Below are positions 21,734-31,585 of a stretch of DNA of 64,000 bases, piece by piece. The translations under genes and the position numbers were made by a program. Within the stretch, counting starts at the first letter, position 1, and each line of letters begins with the position of its first letter. This stretch comes from Gnetum montanum (lineage: Eukaryota > Streptophyta > Gnetopsida > Gnetales > Gnetaceae): contig MNCI01018056.1 in assembly GCA_015680685.1 (NCBI GenBank), forward strand, positions 217,118 to 281,117. The letters run 5' to 3'. The notes below the pieces were generated by a model. It worked only from the letters and a program-made list of their open reading frames with translations. It was not told the DNA's origin and ran no database searches.

Positions 21734-24000
21734 ATGTCTTCTTCTTCGCACAAAAGCACTTCACTTCCTGGGACTAACACAAGAAGTAATCAGTGACATA
21801 ATACCCATGATGTTGATCTGCCAATCCCTCAACAGTTTCGTGTGGTATATATTCATCCTGATGAATATGTACCCAACTTCACCTTTATTCTCCATTAAGA
21901 AAAACAACTACGTTGGCGTGACTTGGAAGGTAACATAGTGTTACCTCCTGACTGTTCAGTCCCAAGCATGCTTCTTCGTGCTCTCACACGAATAGACATG
22001 CAACACTTACATGCAGAATATGTTGTGCAGGACTGTGATTTGATAGACTATCATCCCATAGAGGCGTAATGTCAAAGGGATTTGCAACAGGAGAGACACC
22101 ATAAGTCTTTGAAGGGAAAATGGTCCAAGGATGCCCCCCATGTTTTAAGCAAAATTGAGGGTGATGAATGTGCCTCAGGTAGTCACCCACATAATGATGT
22201 TCCTAACCTTGACTTTGGCTAAGGGGTTGTGTATTAGAACCTTCATTCTACTATTCATAACCTAAGTGTTGATACCAATGGACACAAAGTATCTGAAAAA
22301 GGAATAGGGACACATGACAAAGGTGGGCATTCTGATCGCAATTGCAATCGAGGAAGAGACCACCAAAGAGAAGGAAGTAGACACCATCATGATGGTGGTT
22401 CTCCTTTTTCTTTACCTTCATCGTCTCATTCACCCTCTTCTTCAGTGTTCGGACGTAGTCGTAGAGAAAAAGATCATGAAGATAAGGGCAAGCAAAGCGA
22501 AAGTCATAGATGAAACAACTAAGACAGAGTATGAGGGTGCTCTAGGGAATCATGACATAGAAGAAGGGAGAGTAGGGAATAGTGTAGGCATCATAGACAC
22601 CATGAATGAGATGATCATGATGAACCCCTACTTGCTACTCGAAGCATGCTAGACATAACTGAGGCTATGACAGTTCCAACAAGGCACCAAAGAGATAGTA
22701 GGATCAAGAGGTTAGATATGAATAACATCCCACAATTTGAAGGGGGATATAATGCTGATCCTCAAAATCACTTACAAGCATTTCATGATGTGTGTGCCTT
22801 GCAAAACATAGAGAATGAGTGGAAAAAACTTAAGTTGTTCCCACTGACACTAGTAAAAGAAGCTGAAAGCTGGTATCGGTCCTTAGAATTGGAATCCATT
22901 CGTAGGTGGAGTACTATGTTAGAATTATTCAACAATAAGTAGCAAACGTACTCTCGAGTGTCTAACCTGCGAAAGAAAATCCAAGGATAGAAACAAGGAA
23001 GTCATGAACCCTTGGATGCTTCCATGGACCACTATTATGCACTATTACATTATTGTCCTAGCCATGGTTATTTGCAGCAGGATCAATTACACCATCTTGT
23101 AGATGGGCTTAGGCATGAAACGAGAAAAATCCTTGGCACTTATGCCCAAGGAAGGTTATTCGAGCTTAGGTCCCATCAAATTCATAGACTACTGGAGCAA
23201 GTTGTTAAGGAAGAAGGTGAGCTATGAAAGAGAGAAAGTGCAGAAGAATGTAATCGAGATCCTTCCCTTTGGAAGAAGGGAGTAAGATTTTGTGAGGATG
23301 AGGAAGAGTCACCACTCGAAGAGATGGTGAATAGGAAAACCTTGCCTATCCAAAAGTTAACATTAGAAGTATCGGCAAAGGTAGACCAAATGTGGGACTC
23401 CTTAGATAGTAGGTTTCAAACTGTTCTCAAAATAGTAGAAGAGTCTAGAGAGCGAGGTAGTGATCCTAACAAAAGAAAAAAGAGAGAAGCGGAAAATGCA
23501 TGTAACAAGGGTAAGGGCAAAGTTGCTATTATTGAAGAGGTTGTGAACTCAGATACAGACGATGATAGTGGATGCGAGATATGTCAATATGATCATCCTA
23601 AGAGATGTTGCCCTATGATCTCACATCTGTAAGAGTCTGGGGTGTATGCACTTAATCTATGATTAAACAAATAGCAAACATCCTGACGGTTACCTTATCC
23701 CCAAGGTAACCCAAGGAAGTTCCACCAATCTTTAATGTATTATCCAAGTGGAACTCCACCACAACTGATTGAGCAACATCAACAATGGTAGCACCCACAA
23801 TCATGGGGAATGCCACCACTAAGGCAACAATATCCTTACCAACAACTTGACCCATATGGATATTATGTACAACATGCAATCTCTTCACGTGACTCTGTTG
23901 GTCACATTACTCCTCAACATCACTACCAAGCTTGCGAGTACTATAGGACTCCCTCTCCTAGGGGTGATATTCCAAAAGTGTACCATCCTTTAAATTAGGC
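21734..24000 (+). pseudogene. Gag of element C
   Basis: The N-terminal part reads IPQQFRVVYIHPDEYVPNF, then ILH, a stop, and QLRWRDLEGN. A retrotransposon gag domain follows (22646-23230): NIPQFEGGYNADPQNHLQAF, NEWKKLKLFPLTLVKEAESW and LESIRRWSTMLELFNNK, then a stop, then DQLHHLVDGLRHETRKIL. Next comes a charged section (VNRKTLPIQKLTLEVSAKVD, REAENACNKGKGK) and a compact zinc knuckle at 23573-23611. The C-terminal part is rich in Gln, Tyr and Pro (about 23690-24000). Gag packages RNA in virus-like particles. There are several stops and frameshifts, but gag is the best preserved part of the element. Confidence 0.85.
23573..23611 (+). other. Zinc knuckle in gag of element C
   Basis: CEICQYDHPKRCC: C-x2-C-x3-H followed by Cys at x3 and x4. 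The C-to-H spacing is one residue shorter than the canonical CX2CX4HX4C. B has CNICLYDHPKGQC at 53497-53535 and A has CKVCQYDHPQGC at 57976-58011, so the compact spacing belongs to the family. Confidence 0.75.
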
Positions 24001-24029
24001 TGCATCTCTCCCACGAATAGCTCCATTAC

Positions 24030-24805
24030 CATCTACTCTAGCAATGCAGGGTGAACTCTCTGCTCAGCCACAACAACGCAATGCCACAAGGGCTGTTAAT
24101 CCTCAACCTACTATTGGTTTTGACAACCGTATAAGGAAAAGAACTTTCTTCAAAAGCAACAGTCCAACCAAGCCTTTGCAACCACAAGCGGCTAAGTCTT
24201 TGGACATCTCTGTATCAAATAAAGCTTCAGAGCCCCCTTTGAGCCTAACACCGCATTCAACACATACGGTCATCTTAACACATGTCGTTATTGATTAGAT
24301 CAAAGCTGGCCACCTTCCCAGGAAATTCTCTGATCTTGGAAGTCCCCTGATATATCTACAAATAACTGGGAATGGGCCATGCAAAGCTCTTTTAGATTCA
24401 GGTTCCGGTATCAACCTAATATCCCAAGAAATGTACAAGGCCTGGAACCTGCCTCCATTAAAAAAGAGCAACATCCGTTTAGAGTTGGCTGACCAATCCA
24501 TCATTGTTCCCTTGGGATTAGTGGAGGACATTGTTACCACTATTTGTGGATTTTCGTATCCAGTTGACTTCCTAGTGATTCAAGTGAACAATAGTAAGGG
24601 GGACTTCCCAATCATAATGGAAAGGGCATGGCTAAGCACTATCGATGCGTGCCTAGGAATCCATGATCTTTCCCTAGAAATCTCTAAGGGAAATACTTTT
24701 GGAAAGATTGAGAAGAAGAAAGTTCCATGCATCGCATACAGTGACATAGGGTGTAATTGTGTGCAGAGATCATGGGTTGTGCAAATTTTAACATTGCCTG
24801 CATGA
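24030..24805 (+). pseudogene. Aspartic protease of element C
   Basis: The frame at 24044-24298 leads in; after a stop comes a segment with CKALLDSGSGINLISQEMYK (24380-24440), where DSG is the retropepsin active site, then LELADQSIIVPLGLVEDI, SYPVDFLVIQVNN and FPIIMERAWLSTIDACLGI, the usual flap and ILGRP-like region. A long open stretch of 124 codons ends at 24805. It would cut gag from its precursor; the stop upstream makes normal expression unlikely. Downstream (24806-25035) are remains of the protease-RT spacer, then the deletion junction. Confidence 0.82.
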
Positions 24806-25035
24806 AATTAGTGTGCACAAGTGATCAATATACAAAGGTGCCTGTATGTAGCAGCCACATGACAAGAAGACACCCAGTGGCTGATAGCTGATCAAGAAGG
24901 TAGCTCACTTATATGCATGGAACTAATTAAGGGTTTGACTTGTTCTTACATAGATATCATAGATGCATTAGAGCAAGTCCACCGCCAATTTCCAAGTCCT
25001 AACCTCGAAAACATCAACTGGGGGAAGTACTAAAC

Positions 25036-25347
25036 TGGAGCACTAAATTGAACAATGCTCTTTGGGCATACCGCTCCACATGGAAACTCTCTATAGGCTA
25101 CCCTCCCTACGAGTTAGTGTATGGAAAACTTCCAATGCTCCCAATCCAAACTAAGCTCTGTACACTAGCCATGACATGTGACCTCAACCTTGACCTTGAT
25201 CTAGCACAAAAACAAAGGTTGATGGCTCTTAACTTGCTAGATGAGAACCGACTAGCTGCCCTGTCATCTAATAAATTGCACAAGGCATTTAATAAACAAC
25301 NAACCTTGCTCATTATTTCAAATATCCTCCTTCCAACTCAGTCATAG
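25036..25347 (+). pseudogene. Integrase C-terminal remnant of element C
   Basis: The reading starts WSTKLNNALWAYRSTWKLSI (from about 25036), then YPPYELVYGKLPMLPIQTKL and LDENRLAALSSNKLHKAFNK. This is the segment directly after the integrase core; A has the equivalent WSTKFNDILWAYRSTLKLPI. Protease-RT spacer lies immediately upstream, so the whole RT, RNase H and integrase core are deleted. A single N sits at 25301. Confidence 0.85.
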
Positions 25348-25349
25348 GT

Positions 25350-27255
25350 GAGATGGCCACCTCTACTAATCATTGAAGGCCCTCAGTTCTTTCTAAATTT
25401 TTGTTTTACACATTTTTGTTTTACATGTTTTTGTTTTGCACATTTTTTTTTGCACATTTTTGTAATCTTTCTTGTTTTTGTTTTACACCATCATTCATAT
25501 TTTTACCATTTCCTTGTGTGATTACTTTATTGTGTTTGTCACCCAATAAGTGTTCACGATGGTGGCATGAATAATACCATATTGATTGCTAATGTTTGGG
25601 TTTTACCTTTGAAATATGATGTTGATATTAAGGTATGGTTCTTTTGACTAAACATTCAATGAGTCCACATCGTTCATGCATCCATAAAATCCTATGGTCT
25701 CCCTTGGCTTGGAACTGTACAGTCCCTTTCTATAATAAAATCATTAACAAATTGGTGGTTGGATATTTCTCAAAGTAAGGAAAGACTCAAACGATGAAAA
25801 GGGTGTGACTTTAAGGGGATTTGATGTAGTTGTGCTAGCTATTCTCTTGAGTGCTTGGATGCTTTTTCCTTGGGTTTTCTACCATTTTACCATTCATCAA
25901 ATATCTAGAAGTTGAGTACATAAAAATAAGTCTTTGCATGGTGTGGTTCTCATGCGAGAGAGAGAGAGAGAGAGAGAGAGAAGAGTGAAAAAAGAGTGAG
26001 AATTCAAAGCACATCCCTTAGACACAATAATGAAATTAGGATGCATGCACTAGTTATGTCACTGGAAAGACATGTTACCCATGCCTGAAGGTACCCTGTA
26101 ACTAAGGCCCTTTCTCACTTCCTGATTCTCCATCTCACTCTCCTCAGAATGGTGGTGACTTTTTGTAGAGGCATTCTTGTTGCTTCAAGAGGATAGGTTG
26201 GTCAAATGTGTTGATGTGAGGTCACTGAATGTGGTTTATTAAGCCTGGATTTAGAATGAGTTCTACTCGGTCACATTAACCACAAAACACACACAAGGGA
26301 CTTTACACAACCTTGTTCTTAGGTTTCCATTCCATTCTCTCCTCTCCACCTTTCTTTTCCATTTTTTACCTCATTGCCAATTTTATCATTAGTCTGTATC
26401 TTGGTTGATGCATTGTTTTTTCATTGGTTAATTCTTGTGAGTAAGTTTTTAACTCTTGCTTCCAAATAACATTCCTAGAGCCTATGGACTCTTTGGTTTG
26501 TGGGTCTGTCATGGCATAAAGAGCATGAGCCTACTTTGGGGAGGACCCACTGGCATTCCTTTTTCGTGCATTTGTTAACTTCTTTTCCTTAAACTTTTCC
26601 TACAATCAACAGTTTTTTGTTTCATTCCCATCCATGAAATCCATTTTATTGGCATTGCCATTGTTGTTTTTTCTCCATCTTTCTTACTCCTTATCTTTTT
26701 CCATCCTATCGCTACTGGAGGTTCGCTCTTAGTCATGGGGGCCCTAGCACAAATTTTTCAATTTTTCCTAACCCTTACACCTTAGGTAGTCCTCAACCAA
26801 TACACTTTACATCGAGGCAATGTATCAACTACATTGTGATTTATCTACCCTCGCTCATTTGTGACTATGTTATGTGTACAGATGATGATCATACAACAAT
26901 GGAATGGGCCTAGAGGAAACACTCAAGATGGACCAAAACTGGAGCATTTATGCAAGGAGCAAGATTGGTGGCATGGCTATGGATAAATAACAGAAGGCAC
27001 AATCCTGGCATCGAGAGCAACATGCCTTATTTTTTTTCTCTCTCATTCTCTTCCAGTTGCCAAATAAAGGTTAGATGTCATTTATGTACAGTGTTCATCT
27101 CAGTGGTCATGAACACTAATGTTGTCATGTATTGTATTATTGATCCGTTCACTGGGCATGTTGAGTCGGTCACCTCGTTCCACTGTCAATGGTCATTTAG
27201 TTAATAATCCCATACCTTCCCAATATTTTGTAAGGAACTCAAGGATGAGTTTTCA
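25350..27255 (+). other. 3' non-coding region of element C
   Basis: Starts with repeats built on TTTTTGTTTTACACA (about 25400-25490), then a (GA)n microsatellite at 25956-25980. It shares blocks with the linkers of A and B (for example GAAAGACATGTTACCCATGC near 26067, CTTTGGGGAGGACCCACT near 26535). No aORF is recognisable, unlike in A, B and F. Confidence 0.65.
25956..25980. repeat. (GA)n microsatellite
   Basis: Pure GA dinucleotide run. Confidence 0.95.
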
Positions 27256-27271
27256 TTCAATCATGGGGGTA
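27255..27271 (+). promoter_or_regulatory. Polypurine tract region of element C
   Basis: ATTCAATCATGGGGGTA lies directly before the 3' LTR. B has the same arrangement in inverse orientation (ATTCAGTCATGGGGGTA). This is the plus-strand DNA primer site. Confidence 0.75.
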
Positions 27272-28064
27272 TGATGAACCGTGATATCAGGACCACAATA
27301 TCATGTCTACGATATCGAGTCCATGATATTGGATCCAACCATCCGATGTCGGATACTCGATATCGGGGCCTATTTCCTTGCCTATAAATAAGAGGCAGTG
27401 CCCTTGGTTTTCACATTAGACAGTTACTCCCTTAGCCAAACTCTTGCCATTTTCCCTCCAGAGGAGTCATAGAGTGAACGGATCTTTATTCGAGCATTGT
27501 GTACCTGAGCACACTTTGTGTACGGCAATAAAGACAAACTTTATGATAAACCTTACAGCATTCAAAATAGATTAATTAGTGTTAATTATTATTTAATGCT
27601 TTCCTAGTTTATTAATGATTTCTCTCACCCTACATCTCTCTTAGTTAAATACACTCAGTACGACCGCTTTGAGCATGCGTGTAGCGCTTGGTAACCCAGT
27701 AGCGATTAGTGTTTAGTAATCCCAACAGCGTTACACTGGTTCAGGATGTGTACGGAAAGTGGGAATGGATACTGGTGTTAGGAGTAATTAGAACTTAGTT
27801 AATGAGTAGTTAAATTAGATTAGTTACTTAGTTATCTCTCTCTTTCCTCCTTACTAGTGCAGGATATAAAACACATAAAAGCTATAAAAATCATATTCCT
27901 TAAGCTTACTTAACCATACAACCGTGACATACAAGTAAGTTTGGAAAGACAATGATTAACCAACCCGTTATTGTTCCACAAAGGTGCATAGGCAATTAGT
28001 CCTTGGAATTCAACTGGATTGTGTGTGAATGCTAGTATTCGTATGGTTGAGCGTAGGGGTACCT
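27272..28064 (+). repeat. 3' LTR of element C, end-truncated
   Basis: Starts TGATGAACCGTGATATCAGG; TATA box TATAAATA at 27383-27390. Homology to the 5' LTR ends at GTAGGGGTACCT, leaving out the last ~12 bp; A's sequence resumes at once. It holds the ~125-bp segment that the 5' LTR lacks. Confidence 0.85.
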
Positions 28065-28672
28065 CTCCAACTTCTTTGTTGAGGCTATAGCCATTGCTAT
28101 TCCTGTGAATACATTTTCCTTCGAAATTGATTTGATAATAGTTCATCATTGTCTTGTAGTTCCCATTTGAGTGTAAATAGATGATCAACTACAATGTTTT
28201 TGGTTCCCTTTTTATCTATCATGGTGATGTCGAATTCTTGTAATATTATGAGCCATCTTATCATTCTTGCACTAACTACTAGTTTATTCATTAGAAATTT
28301 GATAACACTATGATCTGTGTGGACAAAAATAGGATACCTGAGCATATAACACCTGAATTTCTCAAGTGCATACACCATGACCATAAGATCCTTTTCTGTA
28401 GTGGTGTAATTGATTTCTATAATAGGGTCATCTTTGATCATCTAGCTGAATGAGTACTGCTTCTAATGCATAGTTTGAAGCATCCATCATTATGTGGAAG
28501 GGTTTAAACCAATCCAGAGCTTGAAGGATTGGCGTTTTGATCAGTTTCTATTTTAATGTCTTAAATGCCTTCTCACTTACTTCTATCTAGTGGAATGATG
28601 CATCTTTCTTTGTGAGTTCTACTAGCTATTTTGTAATTTTTAAGAAAATTTCAATAAATGTTCTATAATATT
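28065..28672 (-). pseudogene. RNase H and RT tail of element A (between C and B)
   Basis: Minus strand: IEINYTTTEKDLMVMVYALE, FVHTDHSVIKFLMNKLVV, ARMIRWLIILQEFDITMI, and upstream the RT connection region around 28440-28670. The right end is cut by B at 28673. The next A sequence continues at 55586, where the alignment to element G resumes without loss. Confidence 0.85.
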
Positions 28673-29486
28673 TGATGCGTGGCGAGGTACCCCTACACTC
28701 AACCATACGAATACGAACGTTTCAAGCATGATCCGGTCGAACTCCGTAGATGGACTAGTTGTGGTATCTAGATGGTTACTCGTAGATCGCAGTTTGCTAT
28801 TTTCCCACCTAGACTAGTATTAGCTTTGTCACGTATGATTTAGTCCAGAGTGAGGTGTATGATGTGTTCCTATACTAATGCTGCTCCTGAGGATGATGGG
28901 AAATAATATCAACTAAACTAGGAGAGAGAGTGTGTGTGAGAGAGAATCTAAACTAGCCTAAGTGCAATGAGCATCCATTCCTCAATCATTTGTACACATC
29001 TTGGACCTCATGCACAACTACCACTAGGATTACCAAGCACAGATCCTAGGTACACTACTGGGATACCAAGTAGTCACACTTAAATGCTCGTAATCAAGTC
29101 GTACTCATTCCTTGTTTCTAAGAGTTAAGGGTGAGAGAGATTAACTAGGAAAGCATTAAATAACAATTAAATAAATAAATAAGCAAAGTGAATGCTGCAA
29201 TGATGAAGTAATCTCGATCTTTATTGCCAGTCATGTGCGTGTCCAAGTACGTCACACTCGAATAAGGATGTCGTACAATTACAATCATCACATTGCGGGC
29301 ATGCACTAGGAGAAAAGGGTTGAGAAGACAAACTAACATACTAAAAACTATTGAAAAATTTAACTTCCAAAAAAACTCCCTTACCAAAACTACCTACCTC
29401 TTATTTATAGATGAGGAGATAGGTTGTGATATCGCGTACGCGATATCATGGGTGCGATATCACAGCCACCAATTCATGACTCATCA
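28673..29486 (-). repeat. 3' LTR of element B
   Basis: On the plus strand it runs from TGATGCGTGGCGAGGTACCC to CATGACTCATCA. U3 holds three GATATC sites 14 bp apart near 29428-29462, followed on the minus strand by TATAAATA (plus-strand TATTTATA at 29402-29409). 814 bp. Confidence 0.9.
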
Positions 29487-29503
29487 TACCCCCATGACTG
29501 AAT
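29487..29503 (-). promoter_or_regulatory. Polypurine tract region of element B
   Basis: The minus strand reads ATTCAGTCATGGGGGTA directly before the LTR; C has the same sequence but for one base. Confidence 0.75.
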
Positions 29504-29683
29504 GAAAACTCATCCTCGAGTTAAAGTGAGAACACACTCCATTGATTACACAGTGGATAGGTATGGGATTATTGACTGACGAGAATGGATTCATACAGTA
29601 GCGTGGAATCAGAACAAAATTGAGACACAACACAACACAAATAAGGTAAAAGAAAATTCCTTAGCTACAAAATTGGGTGGAAC

Positions 29684-31585
29684 TCATGTAGTTCCTGGTA
29701 GCGGTGGCTCCTTCATGGGTGTGTTTCCCTTGTCTTGTGCTCTAGGTCTTGGGATTTGATGGCGTTGAAGTATGGCCTAGAGTTTCTCCTCTTCAGTTTG
29801 GGGATCCTGTGTTTTCCATGGTAATGTTCCAATGTTTGATGGGGTCAGCACCTCCCATGGGCAGGGTAGTCGTGGAAACATTTTATTTGCCTTGACATAC
29901 CAAGCCACAAACACCCGCCGTTCCTCCTCGTAGGCTCTAGCTTTGTCTCTGTATTCTTGAAAATCTGTGAGCCATTGAGCCAAGTCTGTTGTGACACCTT
30001 TCTGCCCCTAGTAGCTTGCTTTAACCACCTCAAGTTCAGAATTTACGACCTCCAATTTTTGCAATATTTTCTCGCGTTCTGCAAATTCTTTTTCATATTT
30101 GATGTAGGTGGTGGCTACCTGTTGCTCAAGCTTTATTCTCGACCATCCTACTGTCAACATGGCAAGGTTGGCATACCGCAGGTTTGCCAACTCTATGCAC
30201 TTTGTGAGGTCCTAGATCTGCAGGTCCCAGCTCTTAACTTCTGCTTGGTGGACAAACGCGTATGTGTCCAATATGGCCTGCTAGTCAGTGTGTTGAGCAC
30301 TAAGAGCATTAATGTGGGCCTTGGCCATATGGGATTTCTTCTCAATGATTTGTTTATACATCTCCACCTGGTCTCCGGAATTCTCCTATAGTTTTTTATG
30401 CCATTTAGCCTCATTCTGCCATGCGCTTATTTCAATGGCCGTCTTCTGACGGATGGCACGTACCTTCTCCATTGAGAGGGTTCGATTTTCCCTAGCTAAA
30501 TGGTTCATGTCCTGATTGACCCTAATTAGTTGTTCTCACAACTGTTGAAAATGTTCTTCAAGAACATTCTTTTATTTCTCCACAAAGGTCAACCAAAGGT
30601 TGTCAGCAACAAGTTATTTATTTTCATCTTGTAAGGCTTTGAGTGCCTTGGTGTGCATGTAAGTTTGCACTTGTGCCGCAGAGGCATCCCAAACAACCTT
30701 CTCTTTTTCTTTCGCCACCCTTTTATTCTCTGCCACTAGTTTAGTAAGTTGCTCAGTTCTGAAAGTGTCCAGCTGGTCTACGGGAACGAATTGAAAGGGT
30801 TCCCACTGTGTTGCTTGCAGGGTCACGAGCCTTGCTGTCTGTTCCTTTTCTTGTTCCGGCCCTAGCATCTCACCAATGATTTTCCTTATAGCTGGTGGCT
30901 TCAGCAGTTCAGCATATGAAGAATTTTGGGCTTTTTAGAGGACATCATTGGTGTATCCTCTAATACTAGCACATCTGCACAACTTTCTAATAAGATAAGG
31001 GAAGGGCAACACAAGCTTCCCTATCTTCCGTTCTTAAAACTGCCTTAGGATCTCCGTAAAATATAGATGAGGTAGGTTAGCATTAACCTTTCCCATCAAC
31101 ACTGCACATCCTCTTACCGCATATGTTGAAATTCTTTTTAAGCTTTTTGTGGGGAAGATGTTATAAGTCCCTATTTTGAAATAAATCCTCTCTTCTGTCG
31201 TTAACTCCATAAATGTCTTATCTACCTTGCCATATGTCCTTTTTAACCAAACTCGCAGTGCATCAGGGTCTGAACAGGTAGACAACTGAGCAACCTTTGG
31301 CCCTATATTCAGAAGGTTTAATACTTCCAAAATGGCTTGAATAGAGAAATCAACAGTTACACCACAAATGTTAATCATGGTGCCTTGTTATTTGTTGTGC
31401 CAAAATTGGTACGTTTCTCCTAAGTACCAAGCACTGCTTTCAAAGAGGATAGGCCATAATGGGGACCTTTTGAAGTGATCCCTAATAGTCTTTGGAGCAA
31501 ATTCTATGAAAGATACAAAGTTTAATTGCACAATCACTGTAGTGAATATGGACCTTTCATGGATGGCCTGAACACAATCATGGGG
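29684..31585 (-). pseudogene. aORF of element B, main part (split by element D)
   Basis: This is the downstream part of a ~700-residue ORF whose first ~70 codons lie at 50521-50735, on the other side of D. Segments: IHERSIFTTVIVQLNF and SSAWYLGETYQFW (31603-31388); VDFSIQAILEVLNLLNIGP, RISTYAVRGCAVLMGKVNA and NLPHLYFTEILRQF (31378-31034); a long charged coiled-coil-like part (about 30870-29990); and a basic Pro-rich tail ending DKGNTPMKEPPLPGTT before the stop at 29684-29686. Element F has a tail of the same form. The globular part resembles Transposase_32-type 'plant transposon proteins' by pattern; function unknown. Several stops. Confidence 0.6.

Larger units (their letters stand above)
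20934..28064 (+). mobile_element. Element C: pol-deleted Athila-like retrotransposon nested in element A
   Basis: Plus-strand element with two LTRs, primer site, gag, protease, the integrase tail only, a long 3' non-coding part, and a polypurine tract. It interrupts A between its integrase finger (ends about 20933) and RNase H (from 28065), both on the opposite strand. The RT, RNase H and integrase core are missing between about 24990 and 25035. The last ~12 bp of the 3' LTR are absent, so the target-site duplication (left flank CTTAT) cannot be confirmed. Confidence 0.85.

Noticed and set aside
29145-29387. 80-codon minus-strand frame repeated at 55280-55486 and 62979-63167
   Set aside because: The three lie at matching positions in the LTRs of B and F, so the shared sequence is LTR, not a protein family.
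28673-29486. Solo LTR interpretation of 28673-29486
   Set aside because: It has a polypurine tract and aORF on its inner side, and the matching flank is found at 55586-55590, so it is the 3' LTR of B.
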